DNA from: an uncultured Prevotellaceae bacterium
Lineage (GTDB): Bacteria; Bacteroidota; Bacteroidia; Bacteroidales; Bacteroidaceae
Reading direction: 5' to 3'
Assembly: GCA_937893145.1 (NCBI GenBank)
Contig: CALBJW010000213.1
Coordinates: forward strand, 1 to 63,775
DNA length: 63,775 nucleotides
In this document: one piece after another, positions 33,437 to 42,279 of the stretch
Layout: every line of letters starts with the position of its first letter
Position numbering within the stretch: position 1 is the first letter of the stretch
The notes under the pieces: generated by a model
What the model was told of the DNA's origin: nothing
Database searches by the model: none
Seen by the model: the letters and a program-made list of their open reading frames with translations, nothing else
Position numbers and translations under genes: made by a program

Positions 33437-35007
33437 CTCTCGAACATATTATTGATTCTTGTAGAAACTACACTATAAATTTTACGGATAAAAAAATCCT
33501 TCTCACTATTCTTCATCCCAAAATAATAAATGGCTAATATGATAGTAATAGCAATTAGCAACAACTCAAAAATCAAATATCCTGCTTTATTTCCTATAAC
33601 ACTATGGATAAAGAATGAGACAATAATAGAAATGCCGAACACCTTAAAAACAGGACTATAAACATCCTTAATGAATTTACGAACAGAAAACTTTACAATT
33701 GGTTTAACAACAAGTATTCGAGCAATTTGAGCTACAGCAGACACGACAAAAACAACATAGTACACTATCTCTGGTGAGCCTCCCCAGCATAATGCTAAAT
33801 ACGCAAAAGGAATAATCAGTAAAAGTATTGATCCTACAACTATTTGATAATTCTTTATATTTCCAGTTGCATTTGCTGCTGTCATTACAGGTGTAGACAT
33901 ACTATTTATTAACATAATAAGCAAGTTTATACGCAAAAAATTTATAGTATGGTCTGGGACATCTACCAACCATATGTTTAAAAAGAATGCAGCTTCAACA
34001 ATAATAGGTAGAGAAATAAAAAGCATTAGAAAAAAAGAGTACTTACAACTTAAAAAAACCAACTTATGCATCTGAGCAAGTTCACCTGCTGCATAGTATT
34101 TGATAATTTGGGGATTTAATGCTACTTGAAAATTAACAACCAATCCCTGAACAGCATTGTCAATTTGATTTGTTACTGCTCTTGCGGCATTTACAATAGG
34201 ACCAAAAAACACATTAATAAGAATATTTAATCCTTGATTCATTCCAACATTCGCAAAACCACCAAAAAGAGACCAAGATGTAAAACTTGCCATTTCTTTA
34301 ACAAGTATTTTATCCAAAACAAAATGATAATTTGATTCTTCAAAATGTGTTATACAATATTTGGTATAAATTGAACGAACTATTATCTGAACCATCAGCA
34401 TCAATAAAGCATACAATACAAGGCGGTCATAACTTACAAATGCAAGTATAGTGACTAATAGTAGTTTTAGAAATACTTCAAAAACACTAATAAAAGCAAA
34501 AGTGGACATCTTCTCATGAGCCACTATGCAAGCATTATACGGAATACTAATAATTAAAATTAAAGTAGAAAAAATACTAAACTGATAAACCCAAAATGCC
34601 GCAGTTACTCTGTCTGTAGGAATGACTAGATGATTTTGCACAAACCATAGACCAATCGTTTCTGCTAGAATTAAAATAACAAACGCTATACCCCAATGAA
34701 TACACATTGCAGTATTAAACACAGCTTTTAATCTATTAGAATTTTTTGTACCTATTTCAAATGTTAAAAACCTTTGAGTTACACTTGATATTGTCCCATT
34801 AAGAAATGCAAACATTGTTACGACACCGCCTACCACGTTGTAGATACCATAATCTTCTACACCCAAGATATCCAATATAATACGAGAAGTATACAAAGAT
34901 ACTATCATCGTTAATAGCATCCTCACATATAAAAAAACTGTGTTTTTTGCAATCCTTCTATTATTAGACAAAATATCCACCACAATTAAGAATAAAATTA
35001 AACTCAA
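33433..35007 (-). CDS. Wzx-like oligosaccharide flippase (MATE/PST superfamily)
   Basis: 524 aa as drawn, with 12 to 14 TM segments, and NRRIAKNTVFLYVRMLLTMI at the N-terminus, which is typical of Bacteroidota flippases. Homologues usually begin just before SNNRR. Here that point is a TTG codon (34971), with GTG codons at 34980 and 34983, so the true start may be non-ATG and the protein about 512 aa. It moves lipid-linked repeat units across the inner membrane. It is the second gene of the operon as read from 36 kb, after the acyltransferase. Confidence 0.92.
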   Translation of the reverse strand: MSLILFLIVVDILSNNRRIAKNTVFLYVRMLLTMIVSLYTSRIILDILGVEDYGIYNVVGGVVTMFAFLNGTISSVTQRFLTFEIGTKNSNRLKAVFNTAMCIHWGIAFVILILAETIGLWFVQNHLVIPTDRVTAAFWVYQFSIFSTLILIISIPYNACIVAHEKMSTFAFISVFEVFLKLLLVTILAFVSYDRLVLYALLMLMVQIIVRSIYTKYCITHFEESNYHFVLDKILVKEMASFTSWSLFGGFANVGMNQGLNILINVFFGPIVNAARAVTNQIDNAVQGLVVNFQVALNPQIIKYYAAGELAQMHKLVFLSCKYSFFLMLFISLPIIVEAAFFLNIWLVDVPDHTINFLRINLLIMLINSMSTPVMTAANATGNIKNYQIVVGSILLLIIPFAYLALCWGGSPEIVYYVVFVVSAVAQIARILVVKPIVKFSVRKFIKDVYSPVFKVFGISIIVSFFIHSVIGNKAGYLIFELLLIAITIILAIYYFGMKNSEKDFFIRKIYSVVSTRINNMFER

Positions 35008-35130
35008 TCTATGTCATATTTACAGTACTTTTGGGGAAAACCAACTGGATTTATAACTTTTTTTTACAAAATTTATTATCGTTGAATAAATAACAATAAA
35101 AATGATAGTGGAAATAAAGGTTCAAAAAGG

Positions 35131-36042
35131 TTACAACTTAGAAACACTTACAATTCTTACAATTTGATCCTTCAGAAGCTTTAACATTAAGAGTACGACA
35201 ATCAACAAAAAATATCTAATAATAGAATTCCACTCAAAATAGTGCTTCATCACCACAATGATTATCTGAGAAAAAGCAAGTATAAGATAGGTTTCCTTAC
35301 CTATCGATTGTAGTATTCTCGATAAAAATTGAGTATATTTTTCAATATATGATGATAGAGTAAATAACATCGCAGTACCAGAAAGTGCTGCAATTGTTTT
35401 TATAGAAGTAGGGTATACATGATTGTATGCCATATCCATTCGATAATAATGAGATATAACAATTGTTAAAAGAACACCTATAACTCCAATACCCCACTTA
35501 GGAGTGTCAATATACTTTGTATACTTCTTAAAAATCGAACCCAATATAATTAGAGCAGATGCATAAGGTACTGAACTAATATTCCATGTTAATTGTATTT
35601 CGTGTTTATTGAGAAATCCGCCCAACATTGCTAATAAAATCACATAAACCACTTGTAATGATAAGTTCGATGTTCTCATTACCACCTTTGCAATAATCAT
35701 GCTAAAGAAAAGAACAGGTATAAACCATAAGGCAAAACCACTCCAGCCATTTATAAGCCAATCGGTAAAAGTGATGAGGCCAAGATAACATGAAATTAAA
35801 AGAACCAATATGGAGTAAACAATAAAAGGAACTATTAAACTATAAAATTTCCTTTTGACATATTCGCCAAATTTATATTTGGTCCAATCTGTACACCACC
35901 CGGACGCTATGAAGAAGCATGGCATATGAAAAGCCCAAATAAAATCACTTACAAAGTGAGGTATTGTAGTATGCCCTAAAACAACAAGAATTATTGCAAT
36001 TCCTTTAGCAACATCTATCCAAGGATTTCGTATATTCTGCAT
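35131..36042 (-). CDS. Acyltransferase family 3 membrane protein
   Basis: 303 aa with about ten TM segments. The N-terminal MQNIRNPWIDVAKGIAIILV followed by VLGHT holds the catalytic His of acyltransferase-3 proteins, and ASGWCTDWTKYKFGEYVKRK follows the second helix. By family it O-acetylates (or otherwise acylates) the surface glycan. It is the first gene after the repeat-rich gap at 36 kb and is 123 nt from the flippase gene. No full Bacteroidota promoter was found before it, so read-through from the kinase operon is possible. Confidence 0.88.
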   Translation of the reverse strand: MQNIRNPWIDVAKGIAIILVVLGHTTIPHFVSDFIWAFHMPCFFIASGWCTDWTKYKFGEYVKRKFYSLIVPFIVYSILVLLISCYLGLITFTDWLINGWSGFALWFIPVLFFSMIIAKVVMRTSNLSLQVVYVILLAMLGGFLNKHEIQLTWNISSVPYASALIILGSIFKKYTKYIDTPKWGIGVIGVLLTIVISHYYRMDMAYNHVYPTSIKTIAALSGTAMLFTLSSYIEKYTQFLSRILQSIGKETYLILAFSQIIIVVMKHYFEWNSIIRYFLLIVVLLMLKLLKDQIVRIVSVSKL

Positions 36043-36146
36043 TAATTAGATTATAGCAAATAGAAATAGGCTCAATCAAGACTTATTTTAATAAGAAAAG
36101 CACTTGGCAATTATATTCTGAATCTATACTTATACTCCAATACCCA

Positions 36147-36205
36147 CTATATGAGTACTCGAGTACTCTCTATATGGGTACAGGAGTACTCACTGCAGAG
36201 TACTG
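36147..36205. repeat. GAGTACTC palindrome cluster
   Basis: The palindrome GAGTACTC occurs at 36153, 36161 and 36184, with GAGTACTG at 36198. CTATATG precedes two of these units, 23 nt apart. It is a short tandem, partly palindromic cluster with no open frame, lying upstream of the acyltransferase gene. Confidence 0.6.
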
Positions 36206-36249
36206 AGAATTAATGGAGAGTCATTGTTTTTTGCATGAAAAACTCAAAA

Positions 36250-36521
36250 CAACTATACATCTATACATAAGGGGTGGTGGGAGTTAGCTACAGGACTGAA
36301 TGTCTGCACGTTACGAGTATGTATGGTTTATGTAACTGGTATGTATAGTTATGTATAGTTGAACTGATTTGAGTTGATTTGTCTTTTTTGTTGATGTAAC
36401 GCTATGTATAGTTGAAACCAACTATACATAAAGGGTACATACGACCATACATTATGATAACACACTAAATATCAATACTTAAAGTGAGGATTTTTGGGGT
36501 TTATGTATAGATGTATGGTTG
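36250..36521. repeat. Element of about 270 bp with terminal inverted repeats
   Basis: The first 21 nt (36250-36270, starting CAACTATACATC) recur inverted at 36501-36521 with one mismatch. Inside, TATGTATAGTT-type motifs occur several times in both directions. A perfect 12-bp hairpin, TATGTATAGTTG/CAACTATACATA with loop AAAC, lies at 36403-36430. Flanks share an imperfect direct repeat (T-run then CATGAAA, near 36226-36240 and 36530-36543), as after a target duplication. There is no frame inside. It is MITE-like. Confidence 0.65.
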
Positions 36522-36543
36522 TATTGACTTTTTTACATGAAAC

Positions 36544-36609
36544 TTGCGGTGAAGTGAAGTCATTCTTGCGGTGAAGTGAGGTCATTCTTGCGGAAGAATG
36601 AGGTCTGCT
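36544..36609. repeat. 22-nt-period repeat cluster (36.5 kb)
   Basis: TTGCGG occurs at 36544, 36566 and 36588, exactly 22 nt apart, each followed by a GAAGTGA(A/G)GTCATTC-like spacer (the third is diverged). The units match those at 52762 and 52784. They lie just after the stop codon of the GHMP kinase gene (minus strand), where they could also affect transcript ends. Confidence 0.75.
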
Positions 36610-36634
36610 ATCAGGACAGAGGAATGGTCCGTTC

Positions 36635-37780
36635 TCATTCTTTCACAAACCTTGCTCCATCATCAGGTTTTACCCAATAGGTTTTGAATGTTGTGGCATA
36701 TTCGGGGAATTCGGCAAGATACTGGTCGGTTACGGCTTTCTCGATAGACTCTTTGTGCTGAGGATCAACAAGGGCGATGACTGCACCTTTGAAACCTGCA
36801 CCAGAGAAACGACCACCATAGACTCCCTCAAGACCACGCATAGCTTTGTAGATGGCTATGAGTTCTGGGGAACCACATTCATAGTTGTGGATAGAAGATT
36901 CGCAAGAATCAAATGACAGTTTTCCAAAGAACTGGAGATTGCCTGTTTCCCATGCTGTGACTCCCTGTCGAACACGACGGTACTCTGAATAGAAATGCTC
37001 GGCACGACGAGCAAAACGAGCTGGCATGATGTCACGAGTCTCATCGTAGGTTGCCTTCGGAATGTCACGGAGGAATGTCTTATCGAAAGTTTTGAGAGGC
37101 TGTTCTTTGTAAGCAAGCATATTCCATGCAGCCGTCTTGCACTCGAAGACACGAAGGTTATAATCAGAGTTGACAAGACTACGCGTGAGACCAGAGAAGA
37201 AGATGCCAATCTCAAACTCAGGCATTTCTGGATTCTTCTTTACTACTCGATATTCATTTGAATCACAATCAAGGAAAAGAAGTCCATCTTTCTTGCCAAG
37301 TGCTATACAAGCCTGATCAAGAAGTCCATTGTTAAGTCCGATGTATTCTCGTTCTGCTTCAGAAGCAATGAGAACAACTTCAAAAGGAGTAAGTTTGATG
37401 CCATTAGCCTTAGCAAATGCCATGACATAAGCTATAAGAACTGCTGCTGATGAGCTAAGTCCGCCAACAGGAAGACTACCCTTAATGACACCATCTATAC
37501 CTTTGGTGAGTTCAAAGCGTTTCTTGAGTGCATACTTTGCACCTCTGGCATAATCGCCCCAGTGCTTTTCTTTCACCTCTGTTCGCTTGAAGATGTCAAA
37601 ATGTACATCTCCGTCGAAAGTGAGCGACTTGAGATTAACCTGACTATCCTCTCGAACATTAAACCAAAGGTCAACACCTTTATCTATGGCAAAACCTGTT
37701 ACAAGTCCATGCTGATGGTCAACATGAGCACCGAGAGGACATACTCTATAAGGAGAAAATATATGGAAATCGTAATCCAT
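36635..37780 (-). CDS. GHMP sugar kinase, galacturonokinase-like
   Basis: 381 aa of the galactokinase branch of GHMP kinases. The galactokinase signature (GRxNLIGEHTDYNxG) is replaced by SPYRVCPLGAHVDHQHG, so Ala stands where galactokinases have the Glu that contacts the sugar O6. The ATP loop LPVGGLSSSAA, the catalytic Asp in GLLDQ and the third motif GGRFSGAGFKGA are intact. YNLRVFECKTAAW and IHNYECGSPEL also resemble what I recall of plant galacturonokinase more than GalK. The neighbours are a UDP-glucuronate 4-epimerase and a sugar nucleotidyltransferase, which fits salvage of galacturonate to UDP-GalA/UDP-GlcA. Family membership is secure; substrate is inferred. L-arabinose or another sugar lacking the O6 contact is an alternative. 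Confidence 0.85.
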   Translation of the reverse strand: MDYDFHIFSPYRVCPLGAHVDHQHGLVTGFAIDKGVDLWFNVREDSQVNLKSLTFDGDVHFDIFKRTEVKEKHWGDYARGAKYALKKRFELTKGIDGVIKGSLPVGGLSSSAAVLIAYVMAFAKANGIKLTPFEVVLIASEAEREYIGLNNGLLDQACIALGKKDGLLFLDCDSNEYRVVKKNPEMPEFEIGIFFSGLTRSLVNSDYNLRVFECKTAAWNMLAYKEQPLKTFDKTFLRDIPKATYDETRDIMPARFARRAEHFYSEYRRVRQGVTAWETGNLQFFGKLSFDSCESSIHNYECGSPELIAIYKAMRGLEGVYGGRFSGAGFKGAVIALVDPQHKESIEKAVTDQYLAEFPEYATTFKTYWVKPDDGARFVKE

Positions 37781-37796
37781 TGTTATACTTTGTTAC

Positions 37797-38861
37797 TTAT
37801 TTTGATTCACCGTAATAGCGAGCATACCACTGTGCAAATGAACGAAGTCCCTGGCGAAGTGAGGTTGATGGTTTGAAACCGAAATCCTCCTCAAGTGCAG
37901 ACGTGTCGGCATACGTTACAGGCACATCTCCTGGCTGCATTGGAACGAGTTCCTTGTGTGCCTCAAAGTCATAGTCGGAAGGGAGAACATTGGCTGCGAT
38001 AAGTTCCTCTTGGAGGATAGTTACGAAATCGAGAAGGTTCTCTGGAGAATTGTTACCTATATTGTAAACCTTGTATGGAGGAACAGGAAGTCCATCCTCA
38101 CCATTCTGTTTTTCTGGAGCGTGCTGCATAATGCGAACAACGCCCTCTACTATGTCATCAACAAATGTAAAATCTCGTTTGCAGTTGCCATAGTTGAAGA
38201 TTTGAATGGTCTTACCTTCACGAAGCTTATTTGTAAAACCGAAATAAGCCATGTCCGGACGACCTGCAGGACCATATACAGTGAAGAAACGAAGACCTGT
38301 TGAAGGAATGTTGTATAGTTTGCTATAAGCATGAGCCATCAACTCATTGCTCTTCTTTGTTGCTGCATAAAGCGAAACAGGATTGTCAACCTTGTCGTCT
38401 GTAGAATAAGGAATCTTCTTATTAGAACCATATACACTTGAACTACTTGCATAAACAAGATGCTCAACTTCGTGATGACGACAAGCCTCAAGGATGTTAT
38501 AAAAACCAATAAGATTGCTTTCAATATAAGCATCTGGATTTGTGATGGAATAACGAACCCCAGCCTGTGCAGCAAGATTTACTACAACTGTGAAATGATG
38601 CTCTGTGAAGAGTGATTCTATAATTGCTTTGTCTGCAATGTTTCCTTTTACGAAAGTCCAGTTGCGACCGAGTGCCTCAATTTCATTCAGACGCTCATAC
38701 TTGATGTTAACATCATAGTAGTCTGTAATAGAGTCAATACCTACAACATGAATATCCTTCACATCGTGAAAAAGTCGCTTAACAAGGTTTGAACCGATGA
38801 AACCAGCTGCACCAGTTACGAGGACTGTGCTCCCTTCTAATGAAATATTGTATGGTAACAC
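37797..38861 (-). CDS. UDP-glucuronate 4-epimerase family
   Basis: 354 aa extended SDR with GAAGFIGSNLVKRL, DYYDVNIKYERL, LAAQAGVRYSITNPDAYI, YASSSSVYGSNKK, SLYAATKKSNELMAH (catalytic YxxxK region) and FFTVYGPAGRPDMA. This set is characteristic of the CapI/GAE-type enzymes that interconvert UDP-GlcA and UDP-GalA. The gene is 16 nt before the GHMP kinase gene and 55 nt after the nucleotidyltransferase gene. It would connect salvaged galacturonate to the glucuronate pool, or simply supply UDP-GalA from UDP-GlcA. Confidence 0.9.
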   Translation of the reverse strand: MLPYNISLEGSTVLVTGAAGFIGSNLVKRLFHDVKDIHVVGIDSITDYYDVNIKYERLNEIEALGRNWTFVKGNIADKAIIESLFTEHHFTVVVNLAAQAGVRYSITNPDAYIESNLIGFYNILEACRHHEVEHLVYASSSSVYGSNKKIPYSTDDKVDNPVSLYAATKKSNELMAHAYSKLYNIPSTGLRFFTVYGPAGRPDMAYFGFTNKLREGKTIQIFNYGNCKRDFTFVDDIVEGVVRIMQHAPEKQNGEDGLPVPPYKVYNIGNNSPENLLDFVTILQEELIAANVLPSDYDFEAHKELVPMQPGDVPVTYADTSALEEDFGFKPSTSLRQGLRSFAQWYARYYGESK

Positions 38862-38916
38862 GTTTGTTATTGTTTATGTGTTAATAATATCTATGAAGTT
38901 GAGAATTACAGAAGCA

Positions 38917-39696
38917 TCATTTAGTGACTCCGTACTTTTCACAAGCTTCATAGTAAGTGTCAAGTGAACCGATATCAAATCTACCAGCAGTCATCTGCCA
39001 AGCATACATTTCTGTATTATCAACCATATAGTGAGCAAGGTTGCCCGGTGCATCCTTACCACATCCATTCTCGATGCTATGGCGAACAAGTTCGAGATCT
39101 TTCTTTTTGTAAATGTAGAATGGAGGAACTGCCCAGTGTGATTTTGGTTGCTGTGGCTTTTCCTCCATATTGATGACTTTGTTGTTTTCATCAAGAACAA
39201 CAACTCCCGTACGCTGAAGTTTCTCTATGGAAGGTTGTTCATGACACATTATACAAGAAGCATTCTTTGCATTCGAATAATCGACAAACTCACGGAAACT
39301 GAAGAAGAGAAGATTGTCTGCAGCTACAACAAGAAGATCGTCCTCCCAGCCTTTCTCATCTGACAAGCCTGATTCTTTCTGTCTCTTTTCTAAAATGTCC
39401 AATGCATAAAGAAGATCACAAACCGCACCAAGTCGTGTGTCGTTTGTCTCAGTACCATCGTCAATGATAGTTACAGGTTTTGTATAATTCTGACTCTTTG
39501 CCCACTCTTCAAAAATTGAAGCAAATTTGTGGTTTGTTATGATGATATGTTCATCAATCTCTGGTATAGCATCGATATCATCGAGCATACGACCAAGAAT
39601 GGTGCTATCACCAATCTTGAGAAGTGGCTTTGGGAAATTCTTTGTCAGTTCTCCCAAACGAGTTGCATAACCAGCTGCAATAACAATATTCTTCAT
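38917..39696 (-). CDS. Sugar-phosphate nucleotidyltransferase
   Basis: 259 aa, RmlA-like fold. The N-terminal IVIAAGYATRLGELTKNFPK plus PLLKIG holds the nucleotide and phosphate site. TIIDDGTETNDTRLGAVCD follows around residue 80, and VVAADNLLFF is the metal-binding region. It is shorter than RmlA (about 290 aa) and lacks a C-terminal extension. Its place between NagB and the epimerase/kinase pair suggests it activates the sugar-1-phosphate made by the kinase. Nucleotide (UTP or other) and sugar are not proven by sequence. Confidence 0.82.
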   Translation of the reverse strand: MKNIVIAAGYATRLGELTKNFPKPLLKIGDSTILGRMLDDIDAIPEIDEHIIITNHKFASIFEEWAKSQNYTKPVTIIDDGTETNDTRLGAVCDLLYALDILEKRQKESGLSDEKGWEDDLLVVAADNLLFFSFREFVDYSNAKNASCIMCHEQPSIEKLQRTGVVVLDENNKVINMEEKPQQPKSHWAVPPFYIYKKKDLELVRHSIENGCGKDAPGNLAHYMVDNTEMYAWQMTAGRFDIGSLDTYYEACEKYGVTK

Positions 39697-39708
39697 AAAA
39701 CTATTTTA

Positions 39709-40503
39709 TTAGAGGAGATTACCTCTTTCCTTGTCAAGGTAGTACTTGTATGTGCCGACAGTGAGTTCATCGCAGGCTGCTTCGTCACATACTACGATAG
39801 CATGTGGGTGCATCTGGAGCATTGAGGCTGTCCACTTGTGTGACACCTCACCATCGATGATGTGCTGAAGGGCACGAGCCTTGTGGTGGCCGTTACAAAC
39901 GAGGAGAACCTCCTTGGCTGCCATAACTGTTCCGATACCAACAGTGAGAGCCTGCTTTGGTACGAGGTCGAGATTTCCTTCGAAGAAACGACTGTTGGCA
40001 TGGATTGTATCTGTTGTAAGAGTCTTGATTCGAGTTTTTGAAGTGAGTGATGAACCTGGTTCGTTGAATGCAAGGTGACCATCAGGACCAACACCACCCA
40101 TGAAGAGGTCGATACCACCAGCTGCCTCGATAGCTTTCTCATAGTCCTCACATTCCTTGATAAGGTCTGGGGCATTACCATTGAGGATGTGTACATTCTC
40201 TGGTTTGATGTCGATATGAGAGAAGAAGTTTGTCCACATGAATGAGTGGTAACTCTCTGGATGGTCTTCAGGAAGGTTCACATACTCATCCATATTGAAA
40301 GTGATGACATTCTGGAATGAAAGTTCACCAGCTTCATACATCTTGATGAGCTCTTTGTAGAGTCCAATTGGCGAAGAGCCTGTTGGACAACCAAGCTTGA
40401 AAGGCTTTTCTGGTGTTGGATTTGCTTCTTTAATTCTGTTTGCCACATAAGTAGCTGCCCACTTCGACAAGAGGTCGTAGTCTGGTTCAATAATTACTCG
40501 CAT
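39709..40503 (-). CDS. nagB: Glucosamine-6-phosphate deaminase
   Basis: 264 aa, the usual length. CPTGSSPIGLYKELI is the phosphate-binding loop. FNMDEYVNLPEDHPESYHSF contains the active-site Asp region. FMGGVGPDGHLAFNEPGSSL carries the catalytic Asp-x-His, and TVGIGTVMAAKEVLLVCNGH closes the site. It interconverts GlcN6P and fructose-6-phosphate plus ammonia, tying amino-sugar supply to central metabolism. It is 12 nt upstream of the nucleotidyltransferase gene. It is probably the first gene of the nagB-to-GHMP-kinase operon, behind a 400-nt gap. Confidence 0.95.
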   Translation of the reverse strand: MRVIIEPDYDLLSKWAATYVANRIKEANPTPEKPFKLGCPTGSSPIGLYKELIKMYEAGELSFQNVITFNMDEYVNLPEDHPESYHSFMWTNFFSHIDIKPENVHILNGNAPDLIKECEDYEKAIEAAGGIDLFMGGVGPDGHLAFNEPGSSLTSKTRIKTLTTDTIHANSRFFEGNLDLVPKQALTVGIGTVMAAKEVLLVCNGHHKARALQHIIDGEVSHKWTASMLQMHPHAIVVCDEAACDELTVGTYKYYLDKERGNLL

Positions 40504-40907
40504 AAGTTAATTTGATTTTATTAATTGTTGTTCTAAGATTCCTCAAAAAGTACAAAAAGGGGACACTCAAAACCTACGTTCCGAGCGACCAAAATAACTG
40601 TTTGTTTAAGCAAAATTTTATAATAGTTTTTGACATCTCTAAACGACTGCTATCCAGCGAATCTTCGAGCTTCTTCACGTGCGCTATTATATATGGTGCA
40701 AATTTAACTCTTTTTTTTCAATGAAAATGTTATAAATCTCTAAAAAAAATACCATTGCGGAACAAATAGAGCAAAGTAAAGGAAAGATTGTATAAATGGG
40801 CAAAATAAAACTTATGCAATCAAAACAATCAAAAAAAAGAACCCTTTGGCAGTCCAAAAGGTTCTTAACAGTATATCAATTCGACCTTACAAAGTCGAAC
40901 ATTGTTC
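40504..40907. other. Intergenic gap before nagB
   Basis: About 400 nt without a credible gene. It contains the terminator of the GDP-mannose pyrophosphorylase gene (40829-40866). A possible minus-strand -7 box, TAAATTTG (40699-40706), lies some 195 nt before the nagB ATG; no -33 box was found. The rest is A/T-rich and I see no repeat or RNA motif in it. Confidence 0.5.
40829..40866 (-). terminator. Terminator after the GDP-mannose pyrophosphorylase gene
   Basis: A stem AAGAACC/GGTTCTT (40837-40843 with 40860-40866), extended by TTT/AAA pairs, is followed on the minus strand by about eight T. Confidence 0.85.
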
Positions 40908-42221
40908 TTATAATTCGTGCTTAATCTTGTCGTGTACACTTATCTCATGTCCAATCTGCACTTCAAGGATTGTGAGAGTTGTTTCGGCAATGACGGTGTG
41001 GCAACATCCAACTGGAAGATTGATAACATCTCCAGCCTTGACAGGAGTCTTTTCGCCATCCACGATGGCAGTTCCTGTACCTGAGAGAACGGTCCAAACT
41101 TCAGAGCGATGCTCGTGCGAATGGTAGTTCATAGAATGTCCAGGATTAAGAGTAACCTTGATTGTCATGCTATCCTTGAGCACATCAAGAACATGGTAGT
41201 TACCCCACGATTTTTCAGCAAACATAATCTGTTGTTCAAACTTATCAACGTATGGTTTGATATAACTGCTCTGCTCCTTATCACTAACAAGGATACCTTC
41301 TGCCGATGCACTGACAATCACATCTTTAAGTCCCATACATAGGATTGGTACATTGAGTTCGTTGATGACATTCACCCCCTCACATTTCTCATTGAGAACA
41401 GCCTTACCCATAGTAGGTTCTGTCATCGCTTCTGTAAGTGTGTTCCATGTGCCAAGGTCCTTCCATTGTCCACAGAAACGCATCACTGCGATGTTTGGTT
41501 CGTGTTCAACAACAGCATAGTCGAAAGAAATCTTTGTGAGAGTGTCATACTTATTGAACAAGTCCTGATAATCAGTAAAGTCAATGAGTTCATGAGCTCT
41601 ATTAAGAACATATCCAAGTTTGTATGCAAACACACCACCATTCCAAAGAGCTCCTTGTGCAATGTATTCCTTTGCAACAGCTTCAGTAGGTTTCTCCTTG
41701 AAGGTTTTAACCGTACTTACCAGGTCTTTACCCTCAGGGATGATATAACCATACTTCTCACTTGGGTAAGTAGGCTCAATACCCATAAGAGTAAGGTTTG
41801 CATCACCCTTCTCTGCAAGGTCTGAAAGTTGTTTAAGTGCCTGGAAATAATCGTCCTCAACGTATGGGTCAACAGGACAAACAACAACAGGTTCATTCTC
41901 TGCAACACCCATAACATCATGAAGATAAGCAGTTGCAAGAGCGATGGCAGGGAAAGTGTCACGACGACATGGTTCCACACTGATACCCACAGAGTTAACA
42001 CCCAACTGATTATTGATAGCACTCACCTGAGTTTTGCTTGTAGCGATGGTTACCTTTGCTTCGCTATCAATAGTGCGAATCTGTCGGAACACACGCTGTA
42101 CCATACTTTCGTATTGATTATCACCAGTCTTGAAAATCTTGATGAACTGCTTTGATCGAACGTCATTTGAAAGTGGCCAAAGGCGCTTACCCGAACCACC
42201 AGAAAGAAGAATTACTTGCAT
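40908..42221 (-). CDS. Mannose-1-phosphate guanylyltransferase with M6P-isomerase-like cupin
   Basis: 437 aa. The N-terminal pyrophosphorylase domain has LLSGGSGKRLWPLSNDVRSK, EPCRRDTFPAIALATAYL, CPVDPYVED and FKEKPT. The C-terminal cupin (about residues 330-437) has GHSMNYHSHEHRSEVWTVLS with metal ligands. It makes GDP-mannose, the precursor of mannose and de novo fucose units. It is about 35 residues shorter than proteobacterial ManC. It lies 58 nt after the Fkp gene and ends in a clear terminator, closing the permease-fkp-manC unit. Confidence 0.9.
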   Translation of the reverse strand: MQVILLSGGSGKRLWPLSNDVRSKQFIKIFKTGDNQYESMVQRVFRQIRTIDSEAKVTIATSKTQVSAINNQLGVNSVGISVEPCRRDTFPAIALATAYLHDVMGVAENEPVVVCPVDPYVEDDYFQALKQLSDLAEKGDANLTLMGIEPTYPSEKYGYIIPEGKDLVSTVKTFKEKPTEAVAKEYIAQGALWNGGVFAYKLGYVLNRAHELIDFTDYQDLFNKYDTLTKISFDYAVVEHEPNIAVMRFCGQWKDLGTWNTLTEAMTEPTMGKAVLNEKCEGVNVINELNVPILCMGLKDVIVSASAEGILVSDKEQSSYIKPYVDKFEQQIMFAEKSWGNYHVLDVLKDSMTIKVTLNPGHSMNYHSHEHRSEVWTVLSGTGTAIVDGEKTPVKAGDVINLPVGCCHTVIAETTLTILEVQIGHEISVHDKIKHEL

Positions 42222-42279
42222 ATTTTAATGTCTAATATTTTATATGGATTAACACGATAATGGGACTTGCCCACCCAAC

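Noticed and set aside
36250..36610. CRISPR-like array in the 36-kb gap
   Set aside because: The repeated motifs are short, occur in both directions and have irregular spacing in the TATGTATA part; the 22-nt units are too short for repeat plus spacer, and no cas gene is near.
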